Below are positions 16,040 to 25,208 of a stretch of DNA of 64,000 bases, piece after piece (the stretch's first letter is position 1; each line of letters opens with the position of its first letter). The DNA comes from DATAUD01 sp035511075. GTDB taxonomy: Bacteria; Verrucomicrobiota; Verrucomicrobiia; Limisphaerales; Palsa-1400. The DNA lies in assembly GCA_035511075.1 (NCBI GenBank), contig DATKFW010000108.1, positions 124,001 through 188,000 of the forward strand, written 5' to 3'. Under the pieces are notes generated by a model. The model was not told the DNA's origin and did not search any database. It saw only the letters and a program-made list of their open reading frames with translations. The position numbers and the translations under genes are program-made.

Positions 16040-17664
16040 TCGACGTTTACGCTGCCGCAGAAATGGACTTCGAGGCCGAGTTCGGCGAGCATTGCGGCCT
16101 TGATGCGGCAGGCGCGGTGGGCCTTTTTTTGGTCGGGCGCATAGACGACCTGGATGTGGTTGGCCTTGTGCCGGGCCATCATTTGGTCCCGCGAGATCCC
16201 GTCAAAGCAGGCGTGCATGATCGGCCATTGCGGGGTGGTTTCCAGCCAGCGCCGTTCGGTTTCCTGGCGCGGCAGTTCGACGACTTTGCCCACGCCCAAA
16301 TCGCAGTGGAGTTTGCCGTCCATGATGAAGATGCGGCTCCAGACGATGTGGCCGGGCTTGCTGATTCCTTTCAGCGTGCCGCCGCCGAGGCGGAAATACA
16401 TGGGAGGCTGGCGTTCGCTGGAGGCGCCCTTCCAACCGCCGATGAAATGGGCGGGGGGAGCTGCGCCGGAGATCAAGAGGACCCAAACAAAGTTGTCGAA
16501 GCCGTTGTCCTGATACCGCTGGCCCCAGCGGAGATCGTGCAATGTGTTTTCGGGCGGATAACCCAACTCCCGCCAGAGCCGGTAAGTGACCAGGCCGTCC
16601 AGGCCGGCGCATTCATCGACTTCATTAAAGTGGGGGAGGGCTTCGTCCGCAAAGAGGAGCCGGCCCGTGCGCATACACTTGACAGGGGGACGGTCCACAT
16701 TGTTGAGAGTGCCTTCGGCCAAGTCACTGGCGGGAGCGAGGTCTTTGAGACCCTGCTGATATTGAATGCCGATGGCCGAGCAGCCGAATTCATGCGCGAT
16801 ACGCACCGCGGCAATGTACATTTTGCATTGCTGAAGGGTTTGGGAGCGGGTCAATTCGGTGGCTTCGGCGGCGCCCCAGTGGAACTTCAGCCCTTTCCTG
16901 ACATACCAGGCGAGGACGGCGCGCGCTTCGGTATCGGTCACCTCGCGCATTGCGGCGAAAAGTGATGACTGGCTGAGGCGTTCCTTGAAAAGGCCGGTGG
17001 GATGAAGGAGTTCATCCGGAATGATGGCGTTGAACATGCCCATGCACCCTTCATCGAAAACGCCGAGAATGGCTTTGGTGTCCTTGAAGCGGCGGCCCAG
17101 CAGGCGGCCGAGACGTTCTTCGGCGCCCGGCAGTTTGACGGATTGGAAATCGCGGACATGGCTTTGGTCGTGGGTGAGGACTCCGCCCTGGAGCCATTGG
17201 CGGAGGCCCTTTTCAAAAAAGCCGTCGGAAAAATCCTCGCTCCAAAGCGTGCTGTAGCGGATGCCGGCCTTGGTCATGGAACCATTGAGATTCAACATGC
17301 CGACCAGGCCCGGCCAGGTCCCGCTCCAATTGGCCACGGTCAGAATCGGTCCGCGATGAGTGTAAAGTCCATGCAGCACGTGATGGCTGTATTGCCAGAC
17401 CGATTCGGCGACAATGAGCGGGGCGTCGGGATCCAGAGTACGGAAGATCTCCATCCCCATCTTCTGGGAATCAATGAAGCCGTGGTTTTTGGCCGGGTCG
17501 AACGAATGTGCCCGGACGCATTTCCAACCTTCGGCCTTCACGGATTTGGCCAGGAGAGCCTCCATTTTGGCCTGGACGGGCCAGCATTTTTGATTGGCGC
17601 TGAGGCGGAGGTCGCCATTGGCCATCAAATAAAGTTGTCTGGGCTGCAAGGATTTTGTCCGCAT
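16036..17664 (-). CDS. L-fucose isomerase-like protein
   Basis: About 542 residues from ATG 17664 (a TTG six codons earlier is less likely). The protein has the layout of the L-fucose/L-arabinose isomerase superfamily: an N-terminal nucleotide-fold-like half (VAESVWQYSHHVLHGLYTHRGPILTVANWSG in the first third), then a middle domain with FDEGCMGMFNAIIPDELL carrying an acidic metal-ligand candidate, and a C-terminal half with conserved His residues (MHACFDGISRDQMM). Members interconvert aldoses and ketoses with Mn2+. The exact substrate is unproven; L-fucose would fit the secreted fucosidase at 45.8 kb, but they are 28 kb apart. It is coupled to the downstream secreted protein by a GTGA overlap. 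Confidence 0.7.
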   Translation of the reverse strand: MRTKSLQPRQLYLMANGDLRLSANQKCWPVQAKMEALLAKSVKAEGWKCVRAHSFDPAKNHGFIDSQKMGMEIFRTLDPDAPLIVAESVWQYSHHVLHGLYTHRGPILTVANWSGTWPGLVGMLNLNGSMTKAGIRYSTLWSEDFSDGFFEKGLRQWLQGGVLTHDQSHVRDFQSVKLPGAEERLGRLLGRRFKDTKAILGVFDEGCMGMFNAIIPDELLHPTGLFKERLSQSSLFAAMREVTDTEARAVLAWYVRKGLKFHWGAAEATELTRSQTLQQCKMYIAAVRIAHEFGCSAIGIQYQQGLKDLAPASDLAEGTLNNVDRPPVKCMRTGRLLFADEALPHFNEVDECAGLDGLVTYRLWRELGYPPENTLHDLRWGQRYQDNGFDNFVWVLLISGAAPPAHFIGGWKGASSERQPPMYFRLGGGTLKGISKPGHIVWSRIFIMDGKLHCDLGVGKVVELPRQETERRWLETTPQWPIMHACFDGISRDQMMARHKANHIQVVYAPDQKKAHRACRIKAAMLAELGLEVHFCGSVNVE

Positions 17665-17794
17665 GTTCCGATAGAGTCTCAAGGACGGATGAAGCAGTTC
17701 GCTTCATCCATTTACTTTCGCGATCATTCTAGGCAGCGGTTTGCCCGCTTGACGAGAATAAAGCGCCGTTTCGCGCGCGGGTCAGAGCAAGTGG

Positions 17795-18247
17795 TCAATC
17801 CTGGCCGCCTTTTTGTTCAACGGCACGAATGGACTCCAGCAAGACGTGAGACTCAAACGGCTTCCACAGGATCAGGCCGCGGACTTTGCGAATGAATTCA
17901 TCGATTTTGCGATCGCCGTGATGGCCGGTCATGAAAAGAAATCGCTTGCACAGTTTGGGCTTCACGCGCTCGACGGCGACGTAAAACATATCCCCGGCCA
18001 GATTCGGCATCACCATGTCGCACAAAATGACGGAGAAATCGCTGGCCAGGACTTTCTTGATCCCCTGCACGCCGTCGGAGGCGAGTTCCACCTCATATCC
18101 ATTTTCCTCGAGGATTATCCGGGTCAAGTCGGACAGTGCGGGATCATCATCCAGAAGCAGGATTTTTTTTCGGGGCGCCTCTTGGGTGACGTTTTCCAGG
18201 ATGTGTGTCTTTTCTGTGAGGGACGGATAGAATTTTCTTTCACTCAT
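17795..18247 (-). CDS. Single-domain response regulator
   Basis: A 150-residue protein with one receiver domain and no output domain. After about 25 unstructured residues it shows the acidic pocket (LLLDDDPALSD, residues 31-40), phosphoacceptor Asp77 in VILCDMVMP, Thr107 in FMTGHHGD, and Lys129-Pro130 in LWKPFE. All catalytic positions are present. Such stand-alone receivers act as phosphorelay shuttles or allosteric regulators. No histidine kinase is adjacent; the divergent neighbour is SppA. The partner is therefore unknown. Confidence 0.88.
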   Translation of the reverse strand: MSERKFYPSLTEKTHILENVTQEAPRKKILLLDDDPALSDLTRIILEENGYEVELASDGVQGIKKVLASDFSVILCDMVMPNLAGDMFYVAVERVKPKLCKRFLFMTGHHGDRKIDEFIRKVRGLILWKPFESHVLLESIRAVEQKGGQD

Positions 18248-18410
18248 TTTCTGACTGCACTTCTGTTTTTGTGCGGCAATAGAAGACCCACTTCGCGCAA
18301 GAATGTCAATGCCGCGGATGGAAATTGCGGGTCATTCCTGGAGAACTGCGGGGATTCGTTTTGTTTTAGCCTTTGAAGTTTGGAGCGGCTTGCGGTAGTT
18401 TCCGTCTACT

Positions 18411-19598
18411 ATGGATGACCATACGCCAGCTCCCGAGCCAATCAATGCGCCGCCGGGGAATTCGCCGCCGCCCCCGGTGACGCCGCCGCCGATTATCCCG
18501 CCGTGGCCGCCTGGGCCGCCGCGAGGCCGTTCTGGGGCGGTTTGGAAAGTGCTTGCCGTGGTTTTTCTGATCTTATTAGTGCTGAGCCTGTTCACCAATT
18601 TCCTGAATTTTAGCCACACCATCATTCCGCGGTCCCATGCCAGCGCCGAACGCGACCACGGTTTGGAGGAGGTGGTCGTCGAACACACCAACTCGGATAA
18701 TAAAATCGCTGTTATCGAGGTTGATGGCGTCATCAGCAGTGAAGAGATCGAGCGATCGGGCATGAACCTGGTGGACTTCATTGGCGAACAGTTAAAGATG
18801 GCCGGGCACGACAGCGACGTCAAAGCCGTCATCCTCAAGGTCAATTCTCCCGGGGGCGAAGTGCTGGCGTCCGATGAAATCAACCAGGCGATCACGAGGT
18901 TCCAGGAGCAAACGCGCAAACCGGTTGTCGTCTCCATGGACAGCCTTGCGGCTTCCGGCGGTTATTATATTTCGGTGCCATGCCGCTGGATCGTCGCCAA
19001 CGAATTGACCATCACCGGAAGCATCGGAGTGATCATGCACGATTATAATTACCGCCTGCTCATGGATAAGGTCGGCATCCAGCCTCATGTTTTCAAGAGC
19101 GGCCGTTTTAAAGACATGCTCAGCGGCGAACAGGAGCCGGACGTGAGTAAACTTTCCGAGGAGGATCGGAGAAATCGCGATCAGGAAGACGCGATGGTCC
19201 AGGCTCTGATCGACGAAACATTCGGCAAATTCAAGGAGGTCGTCAAGACCGGACGCGAGCACGCCGCAAGCCTCAACGACGGCAAAGGCAAGACCCTGGT
19301 GGACGATTGGCAGGATTACGCCGATGGCCGCGTCCTTTCCGGCAAGCAAGCGCTGGCATTTGGGTTCGTCGATGAACTGGGGGATTTTGAGACAGCGGTC
19401 AACCGCGCCGAAAACATCGTCGGCATTCCCAGCGCCAACATCGTTGAGTACCGCATCCAGTTCGACCTCGGGTCGGTGCTGGCCCACATTTTCGGCAAGA
19501 GCGAGGTGCCGGCGATCAAGGTTGATCTGGGAATGGACCTGCCAAAGTTGGAAGCGGGGCGCCTCTATTTTATTGCGCCGATGACGGTGCTGCACTGA
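18411..19598 (+). CDS. sppA: Signal peptide peptidase SppA
   Basis: A 395-residue membrane-anchored serine protease of family S49. A proline-rich cytoplasmic N-terminus (residues 5-38) precedes one membrane helix (about 44-63). The protease domain has LKVNSPGGEVLASDEI (142-157), the nucleophile Ser182 in SLAASGGYYIS, TGSIGVIM (202-209) and the general-base Lys234 in SGRFKDM, so the Ser/Lys dyad is complete. Length fits the short, one-domain form of bacterial SppA that works as an oligomer at the cytoplasmic membrane to clear cleaved signal peptides. It is followed 122 bp later by an M24 peptidase and HtpX, a run of protein-quality genes. Confidence 0.92.
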   Translation: MDDHTPAPEPINAPPGNSPPPPVTPPPIIPPWPPGPPRGRSGAVWKVLAVVFLILLVLSLFTNFLNFSHTIIPRSHASAERDHGLEEVVVEHTNSDNKIAVIEVDGVISSEEIERSGMNLVDFIGEQLKMAGHDSDVKAVILKVNSPGGEVLASDEINQAITRFQEQTRKPVVVSMDSLAASGGYYISVPCRWIVANELTITGSIGVIMHDYNYRLLMDKVGIQPHVFKSGRFKDMLSGEQEPDVSKLSEEDRRNRDQEDAMVQALIDETFGKFKEVVKTGREHAASLNDGKGKTLVDDWQDYADGRVLSGKQALAFGFVDELGDFETAVNRAENIVGIPSANIVEYRIQFDLGSVLAHIFGKSEVPAIKVDLGMDLPKLEAGRLYFIAPMTVLH

Positions 19599-19720
19599 TC
19601 GGCGCCCTGCTGGACTTCTATTTCGCAATTCATGTTGCGTTCGCGCCGCCAAATTGCTTTGATCAGAACCAAGCTGGCCTTCGACCAACGGAGGCGCGTC
19701 CTGATCTTCCGTTCGTCCTG

Positions 19721-20851
19721 ATGAATGGCTCTGAAAATGTCTTGATCGTGGCTGACAGCGACCGCGACGCCAATATGCTTTACGCTGTCGGGCTCTTTGC
19801 CCCCGATCCGTTCATCTATTTCCGGTTCGAAGGCAAGCCCCACATCGTCGTCACCGATCTGGAGATGGATCGCGCGCGGAAAAAGGCGGGCCATTGCCGC
19901 GTCCTCTCGTTGAACCAATGCATTGACAAGCTCCGCCACAAAACCAAACGGCCCGGCATGGCGGCGGTCATCAACCTCCTCTTTCGGGAACGCCGTTTGC
20001 GCAAAATATTTGTGCCGGCCAATTTTCCGCACGGCTTGGCGCGCGAATTGCGGAACTTCAAAATCAAGGTGCGCGTCAAGAAAGGCGGCATCTTCCCCGA
20101 GCGCGAATTCAAGAACGCGGACGAGATCAAGAAAATCAGCGGCGCTCTCATCATGGCGGAGGTCGGGCTGGCGGAGGGAATCCAGGCCCTCAAGACCTCC
20201 AAGATTCTCCGCGATGGCAAATTGAACTACCACGGTGTCCCGCTGACTTCCGAAAAGCTGCGCGCCATCATCGAGACGGCGATCGTCCAGGCGGGAGGTT
20301 CGGCGTGTCACACGATCGTCGCCGGCGGACGCCAGGCCTGCGACCCGCACGAGCCGGGCCACGGTCACTTGCGCGCAAACGAACCGATCATCCTGGATGT
20401 TTTTCCGCGGTCCTGCAAGACAGGTTACTTTGGCGACATCACCCGGACGGTCGTCCGCGGACGCGCCAGCGAAGCCGCGCGGCGGCTCTACGACACTGTG
20501 GCCCGCGCGCAGGAAATTGCCTTTGCCCACTTGCAGCCGCAAACTCCGGCAGTGGAGGTCCACAAGGCCGTCCAGATTTTTTTTGAGGGGCAGGGATACA
20601 AGACCGGCAGGAAGAATGGCCGGATGCAGGGCTTCTTCCACGGCACCGGGCACGGGCTGGGCATGGAGATTCACGAAGCGCCGCGGATCGCGGTCAATAG
20701 CCACGACGTCCTGGCTGCGGGCCAGGTGATCACCATCGAACCTGGACTCTATTATACCGAAATCGGAGGGGTCCGCCTCGAAGACGTTGCCGCCATAACG
20801 CCGCAAGGCCCGAGAAACCTGACGAAATTCGAGAAGTCGCTCGAGGTCTGA
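19721..20851 (+). CDS. M24 family Xaa-Pro aminopeptidase-like metallopeptidase
   Basis: A 376-residue protein with a creatinase-like N-terminal domain (1-130) and a pita-bread catalytic domain. The five dinuclear metal ligands are visible: Asp226 (ILDVFPR), Asp239 (GDITRT), His311 (FHGTGHGLG), Glu340 (ITIEPGLYY) and Glu354 (GVRLEDV). This is the pattern of Xaa-Pro aminopeptidases and prolidases, which remove N-terminal residues before proline or split X-Pro dipeptides. The specificity cannot be chosen from the sequence. No signal peptide is present, so it is cytoplasmic. It lies between sppA and htpX on the same strand. Confidence 0.9.
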   Translation: MNGSENVLIVADSDRDANMLYAVGLFAPDPFIYFRFEGKPHIVVTDLEMDRARKKAGHCRVLSLNQCIDKLRHKTKRPGMAAVINLLFRERRLRKIFVPANFPHGLARELRNFKIKVRVKKGGIFPEREFKNADEIKKISGALIMAEVGLAEGIQALKTSKILRDGKLNYHGVPLTSEKLRAIIETAIVQAGGSACHTIVAGGRQACDPHEPGHGHLRANEPIILDVFPRSCKTGYFGDITRTVVRGRASEAARRLYDTVARAQEIAFAHLQPQTPAVEVHKAVQIFFEGQGYKTGRKNGRMQGFFHGTGHGLGMEIHEAPRIAVNSHDVLAAGQVITIEPGLYYTEIGGVRLEDVAAITPQGPRNLTKFEKSLEV

Positions 20852-20901
20852 TCGACGCCTTTGAGCCTTGAATTTTGAGCGTTGTCCCCTAAATTTGGGC
20901 C

Positions 20902-21825
20902 ATGAAGTTTTTGCAAGTTGCCAAACGGATTTCGCTCCTGCTGCTGGTGAACATCCTGGTGATGTTTACCATAGGCATCATCGTCAGCCTTGTCTTCCGC
21001 GGCCCGGTTGCCCGCATGGGAGGATACCAGAACCTTTTCCTGTTCTGCTTTATTTGGGGCATGGGCGGTGCGTTTATCTCGCTGCTGCTTTCCCGCTGGA
21101 TGGCCAAAGCCATGATGGGCGTCCAGGTAATCGACCCCAACACATTGGACCCCGACGAGCAGCGCCTGCTGGAGACGGTTGGTCATCTGGCCCGGACGGC
21201 TGGGCTTTCCGTCGTGCCGGAAGTGGGCGTCTACAATTCGCCCGAGATCAACGCCTTTGCCACCGGGCCGAGCCGTTCGCGCGCCCTGGTGTCTGTCTCC
21301 TCCGGGCTGCTTGCGCAGATGCGTCAGTATGACATTGAAGGAGTGCTCGGGCATGAAATCGCCCATATCGCTAATGGCGACATGGTGACGATGACGTTGA
21401 TACAGGGGGTTGTTAACGCATTTGCCATGTTCCTGGCCCGGATCGTGGCCTTCGCGATCTCGCGCGGCTCCTCTTCGCGTGACGACAATCGCGGCGGCAA
21501 CTTCTTCATGGAATGGATGCTCATCAACCTGTTCCAGACAGTCTTCATGGTTTTTGGGATGATCGTCGTCAATTGGTTCTCGCGTTGGCGGGAATTCCGG
21601 GCCGACGCCGGTGGCGCGCGATTCGCCGGCCGCGACCACATGCTGTCCGCGTTGAAGACACTAAAGTCCATTCACGAAGCCGGCGCGGACTTGGCGGGAC
21701 CGCGACAACCTGCTGTCCAGGCACTTAAGATTTCCGGTCATTCTGGTGGATTCCTTGCGCTCTTTGCCTCGCATCCACCCCTGGATGAACGCATCGCCCG
21801 TCTCGAAAACCCGACCCTCGGCTAG
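20902..21825 (+). CDS. htpX: HtpX membrane zinc metalloprotease (M48)
   Basis: A 307-residue protein with two N-terminal membrane helices (about 10-33 and 44-65). The zincin motif HEIAHIANGD gives His151, Glu152 and His155, and a third ligand, Glu231, lies in the WREFRADAGGAR block. Two more hydrophobic segments (165-187, 205-226) flank it. This is the complete M48B HtpX layout, a protease that degrades misfolded membrane proteins with FtsH. It follows the M24 peptidase by 50 bp. A heat-shock promoter could not be identified. Confidence 0.93.
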   Translation: MKFLQVAKRISLLLLVNILVMFTIGIIVSLVFRGPVARMGGYQNLFLFCFIWGMGGAFISLLLSRWMAKAMMGVQVIDPNTLDPDEQRLLETVGHLARTAGLSVVPEVGVYNSPEINAFATGPSRSRALVSVSSGLLAQMRQYDIEGVLGHEIAHIANGDMVTMTLIQGVVNAFAMFLARIVAFAISRGSSSRDDNRGGNFFMEWMLINLFQTVFMVFGMIVVNWFSRWREFRADAGGARFAGRDHMLSALKTLKSIHEAGADLAGPRQPAVQALKISGHSGGFLALFASHPPLDERIARLENPTLG

Positions 21826-21941
21826 CAGCACTACACGCTTTGCAAGAATCCCCGGGGCGGGAAGATGTCCGCGAAGGCGCGAAAGTGTTCTGCACGGGAA
21901 CTTGACAAAGAGAATCGGCTCAGGCTGCAATACGTCAATCT

Positions 21942-22427
21942 GTGGAAGAAGCAGCCTCGACTCATTCCAAACTACCGGCGCTCCTGGCGGTTTTTGCACT
22001 GGCCGTGCTGGCCGGCGGTTGCGCCGCGGCTGCCGCGCTGCCTCTTGGTTCGATGATGGGTTCCCCGAACGCCGCGGCGCTGGAGATCCACAACAACACC
22101 GATGTGCGGTTGCAGGAGAGAAATTTTGTTGTGATCAAGACCAACGTGGTGGGACAAAGTTCAGGATTCTCGCTGCTCGGGATCCTGACGATTGTTCCCG
22201 CAAGATTCACCAAAGCGATGAATCGCCTCTATGCGCAATCGGAAATGCAAGCGGGCCGGCCTCAGACGCTTGCAAACCTGGTTCTGGAACAAGACAGCGT
22301 GTATCTAATCCTTTTTTCGCTCCCCAAGACAACGATCCGTGCCGATGTCATCGAATTCATTCCGGCAACGGCCCCGGAAATCCCGGCACGACCTCCGCCA
22401 GGCAAGACGGGCGAACCGCGGAGCTGA
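21942..22427 (+). CDS. Small lipoprotein, DUF6567-like
   Basis: A 161-residue protein starting at GTG, with a lipoprotein signal ending LAGGC (Cys27). After the anchor come DVRLQERNFVVIKTNVVGQSSGFSLLG, a long central strand/helix region and YLILFSLPKTTIRADVIEF. I recall this pattern from uncharacterised lipoproteins assigned to DUF6567; this is a memory-based match. The C-terminal tail is proline-rich. It is convergent with the zinc-ribbon protein gene that ends 16 bp later. Function unknown. Confidence 0.7.
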   Translation: MEEAASTHSKLPALLAVFALAVLAGGCAAAAALPLGSMMGSPNAAALEIHNNTDVRLQERNFVVIKTNVVGQSSGFSLLGILTIVPARFTKAMNRLYAQSEMQAGRPQTLANLVLEQDSVYLILFSLPKTTIRADVIEFIPATAPEIPARPPPGKTGEPRS

Positions 22428-22442
22428 CTCAACGCCGGCGCT

Positions 22443-22919
22443 TCAACCCTTTTCGTTCTTAACCTGGCCGCGGCCCTTAGTCGGCCAATTCAAGACGTCG
22501 TTCTCTTGCCTCAGCGCGTGACTGACGGGCCAGGTATTGTGGCAACTTTTGCAATAAAATGTTTTGTCGATGACGTGAAGAAGGCAAAAGACTTCAACGA
22601 GGGTGGTCGTCATGAATTTGCGCGTGAACTGCGGGTAATCGATACTGGCCGACTTGCATTGCGGGCAGCGGATTTCGCCGTCTAAAATGTGATCATTGAC
22701 ATCTGCGGCTTGCAGGAATTGGCGCGCCTTCTCGAAGTCCTTTTCGTCCACAACGACTTTGTCCGACGCCAGGGGTTTTGAAAGGAACCAAAACTTCTGC
22801 AAATTCGATTCATCAAGCACCTCGGCCTGAACGCCCGCTTGGGCCAGACGACTTTGCACCTCTTTGGCCTTCTCAAGATCGCTAAACGTTGCTACTGTAG
22901 TGGTCGGTCCGCCTGTCAT
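22443..22919 (-). CDS. DUF2007-type protein with C-terminal zinc ribbon
   Basis: A 158-residue cytoplasmic protein. The first 70 residues (VATFSDLEKAKEVQSRLAQAGVQAEVLDE...) match the small ferredoxin-like fold of DUF2007 putative signal-transducing domains, which bring short charged helices against a sheet. The second half has two CxxC knuckles, CPQC near 85 and CKSC near 125, forming a probable zinc ribbon. No partner genes point to a pathway. The gene is convergent with the lipoprotein gene on one side and 72 bp from the patatin stop codon upstream. Confidence 0.75.
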   Translation of the reverse strand: MTGGPTTTVATFSDLEKAKEVQSRLAQAGVQAEVLDESNLQKFWFLSKPLASDKVVVDEKDFEKARQFLQAADVNDHILDGEIRCPQCKSASIDYPQFTRKFMTTTLVEVFCLLHVIDKTFYCKSCHNTWPVSHALRQENDVLNWPTKGRGQVKNEKG

Positions 22920-22991
22920 GCCCCGAATATACCTCGCCTGCCCGCACTGTCAAAGTATAAGTTGCCGAAGCGAGTCCCGGAACGGCGGTTT

Positions 22992-23981
22992 CTAGGAGCC
23001 CGTCACATCGGGGACCGATGGCAACCCTTCATGATCCGGCCCGACATCCCCCGCGCTAAGGGCGGAAATATTGGCAACTTCAACCTCCAGTAAATTCTCC
23101 TCCAGCTCCTTCATCTGTTGCAAAGCTTCATCGTGGCCCAGGAGCAGGGCGGCGGCGATTTGTTTTCGCTCAACGCTAAAAGGCCCCAGCGGCAATGTCC
23201 GGAGCGGATGGAACACGTGAATCAAAACCCCCTTGGGCGGCTGCTTCATCAGATCGAGCGCGGCGTTGTAATTCAAATTTTGCCGGGCCGTCCAGACCTC
23301 GGCGACCAGGGGAAATTCCGGGTACGCCAGGCGGCCCAGCCAGCGCGGCATCGGCTTGAAGCGAAGATCGGGCGTGTGAGTAAGCACGACCGTGATGTCC
23401 GTCGCGCCGTCGTCAATTGCGCGTTGGATGGGAATTGGATCTGACAGCCCGCCGTCGGCAAAGGGCTGGCCGTCCACGTAATCAAACCCGCGCGTCGCCA
23501 AAGGCATGGAAGAGGTGGCGCGGAGGGCCGCAAAAACCCGGTCATCGCAGACGCGAAAATAAACCGGTTTACCCGTGTAACAGTCGGTGAGCACGATGTA
23601 AAAGCGGGTGGGCATTTTCTCCAGCACCTCGACGGAAAGAGGAACCCGCTTTCGCATGACGTAATCCACGAGGTAAGCCAGGTCAATGATCGGTTTGCGC
23701 CGGAGCAAATTGCTCTTTATAACCGCGTTGCAGGCCAGATCGCGCCAGATGGTCAGCCCCGGCTCCCACATGCCAGCCACGAAATAGGCCGCCGAACAGG
23801 CGCCGGAAGAAGCCGCATAGACCAGATCGAATTGCCGCCTTCCGCTCTCCTGAAGGTAGGCCAACACTCCCGCCGCCCACGCTCCACGCATGGCGCCGCC
23901 TTCCACAATTAGCGCTGTCTTGCGGCCAGCGTCTGACCTTGCATTTTCATTTATCGGCGGCGACATCCCATGTTCGTTCAT
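22992..23981 (-). CDS. Patatin-like phospholipase
   Basis: From ATG 23981 the protein has 329 residues; the frame extends 47 codons further upstream, but those residues are low-complexity and unlike the family. It shows the glycine-rich oxyanion loop (IVEGGAMRGAWAAGVL, 25-40), the nucleophile Ser58 in YAASSGACSAA, and the catalytic Asp in FADGGLSDPIP near 205. The classic GxSxG elbow reads A-A-S-S-G here, so the first Gly is replaced by Ala. Bacterial patatins of the YjjU type hydrolyse acyl esters of lipids. No signal peptide. The neighbours give no pathway. Confidence 0.85.
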   Translation of the reverse strand: MNEHGMSPPINENARSDAGRKTALIVEGGAMRGAWAAGVLAYLQESGRRQFDLVYAASSGACSAAYFVAGMWEPGLTIWRDLACNAVIKSNLLRRKPIIDLAYLVDYVMRKRVPLSVEVLEKMPTRFYIVLTDCYTGKPVYFRVCDDRVFAALRATSSMPLATRGFDYVDGQPFADGGLSDPIPIQRAIDDGATDITVVLTHTPDLRFKPMPRWLGRLAYPEFPLVAEVWTARQNLNYNAALDLMKQPPKGVLIHVFHPLRTLPLGPFSVERKQIAAALLLGHDEALQQMKELEENLLEVEVANISALSAGDVGPDHEGLPSVPDVTGS

Positions 23982-24304
23982 CGGCTTACGTGGTTGCCCC
24001 GGTTCTGTCCTCTTTGGGGATTGGTTTGGTTTTGTCGCAGGAGAGGAGTTGACTCCTTGCTGGCAGCGCTGGAGTGCCTGCCCATCCGAACGGCCCTGGC
24101 TAAACTGATCTCCACACAACAACTTACGCGTTAAACCGCCACGGGCAAGTCAAATCGAAATGAATTCACCCCATACGATAAAACGAAGGTCGCCAATTTC
24201 TACACCACAAGGCGCGCGCCCACGGGGTCTAGCGGATTTAGAGGGGATTCGCTAAGTAATTCACCTGATAGCCAAGGCGGCATGAGTCGCGTTAAAATTG
24301 GTAC

Positions 24305-24354
24305 GTGGGAAACGGGGCAACGAAGGGCAACGAATTGTGGGAAACGGGGCAACG
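24305..24354. repeat. 18-bp direct repeat with an internal 10-bp tandem repeat
   Basis: GTGGGAAACGGGGCAACG occurs at 24305-24322 and 24337-24354. Between and overlapping them, GGGCAACGAA is repeated in tandem at 24315-24324 and 24325-24334. The array lies about 80 bp before the PRC-barrel start, in a 450-bp stretch between divergent genes that has no other feature I can support. It may be a regulator-binding array or simple slippage. Confidence 0.6.
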
Positions 24355-24434
24355 GCTTGCTACAGGGATCGGGCACATCGATCTTTTGCCGGAAGAATGT
24401 GCGGGGGGGCAATCAAAACGAAAGGCAATTCTAT

Positions 24435-25208
24435 ATGCTACGAAACTTGAAGGCCCTGCATGGGCACACAGTTCTGGCCAACGACGGCGAAATTGGAAAG
24501 GTGTATGATTTCTATTTCCACGACGACACATGGTTGATCCGCTATTTGGTGGTGGACACTGGGCATTGGCTCCCCGGACGCAAGGTGCTCGTCACTCCGA
24601 GTGCTTTGGGGAAACCGGATTGGACCAAGCTCACTTTCCCCGTTTCCCTGACGCGGAATCAAGTGGAGAAAAGCCCGGACATCGACACGGACATGCCAGT
24701 TTCGCGCCAACAGGAAATGGACCTGCATAACTATTATGACTGGCCGGTGTACTGGAACGAACCTGGTTTGGGCGCGCCATTCCCCGCCATAGCTCCTCTG
24801 GAGCCGGACCCTAAAGATTCCAAGATGGCTACAAAGGATAAGGGGGATCCCCACCTGCGTAGCGTCAAGGAAGTCACGGGGTATCACATCCATGCCAGCG
24901 ACGGCGAGATGGGGCACATTGCCGACTTTATCGTCGACGATGTCGGCTGGGGCATCCGCTACCTGGTGGTCGCCACGTATAACTGGCTCCCCGCCAAGAA
25001 AGTTTTGATCTCGCCACAATGGCTTGGGGAAATCCATCATTGGGAGAGGGATGTACATGTCGCGCTGACGAAGGACAGCATCCTCCAATGCCCCGAATTC
25101 CACGCGGGCGGGCTCGTCAACCGCGAATATGAAGAGAGGCTTCACGATTATTACGGCCGGCCCGGATATTGGGCAGAATCCGATCCGCCTGACAAAGTGA
25201 CTCGATGA
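24435..25208 (+). CDS. Protein with two PRC-barrel domains
   Basis: I start it at ATG 24435, preceded by an AAAGG Shine-Dalgarno at 7-9 bases, giving 257 residues; the frame is open to 24282 but those residues carry no domain. Two PRC-barrel copies are visible: residues 3-75 (GHTVLANDGEIGKVYDFYFHDDTWLIRYLVVDTG) and about 140-215 (HIHASDGEMGHIADFIVDDVGWGIRYLVVAT). Each has the WLPGRKVLV/WLPAKKVLI continuation. PRC-barrels serve in photosynthetic reaction centre H subunits and RimM; stand-alone twin forms are common and of unknown role. It overlaps the next small gene by four bases (ATGA). Confidence 0.85.
   Translation: MLRNLKALHGHTVLANDGEIGKVYDFYFHDDTWLIRYLVVDTGHWLPGRKVLVTPSALGKPDWTKLTFPVSLTRNQVEKSPDIDTDMPVSRQQEMDLHNYYDWPVYWNEPGLGAPFPAIAPLEPDPKDSKMATKDKGDPHLRSVKEVTGYHIHASDGEMGHIADFIVDDVGWGIRYLVVATYNWLPAKKVLISPQWLGEIHHWERDVHVALTKDSILQCPEFHAGGLVNREYEERLHDYYGRPGYWAESDPPDKVTR

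Noticed and set aside
14762..16144. Long plus-strand open frame of 460 codons
   Set aside because: It is antisense to the secreted protein and isomerase-like genes; its residues are composition-biased (Arg/His/Gln-rich) and show no domain, while the minus strand has a signal peptide and family motifs.
19565..20806. Long minus-strand open frame of 413 codons
   Set aside because: It runs antisense through the M24 peptidase, whose five metal ligands are intact on the plus strand. High GC makes such shadow frames common here.
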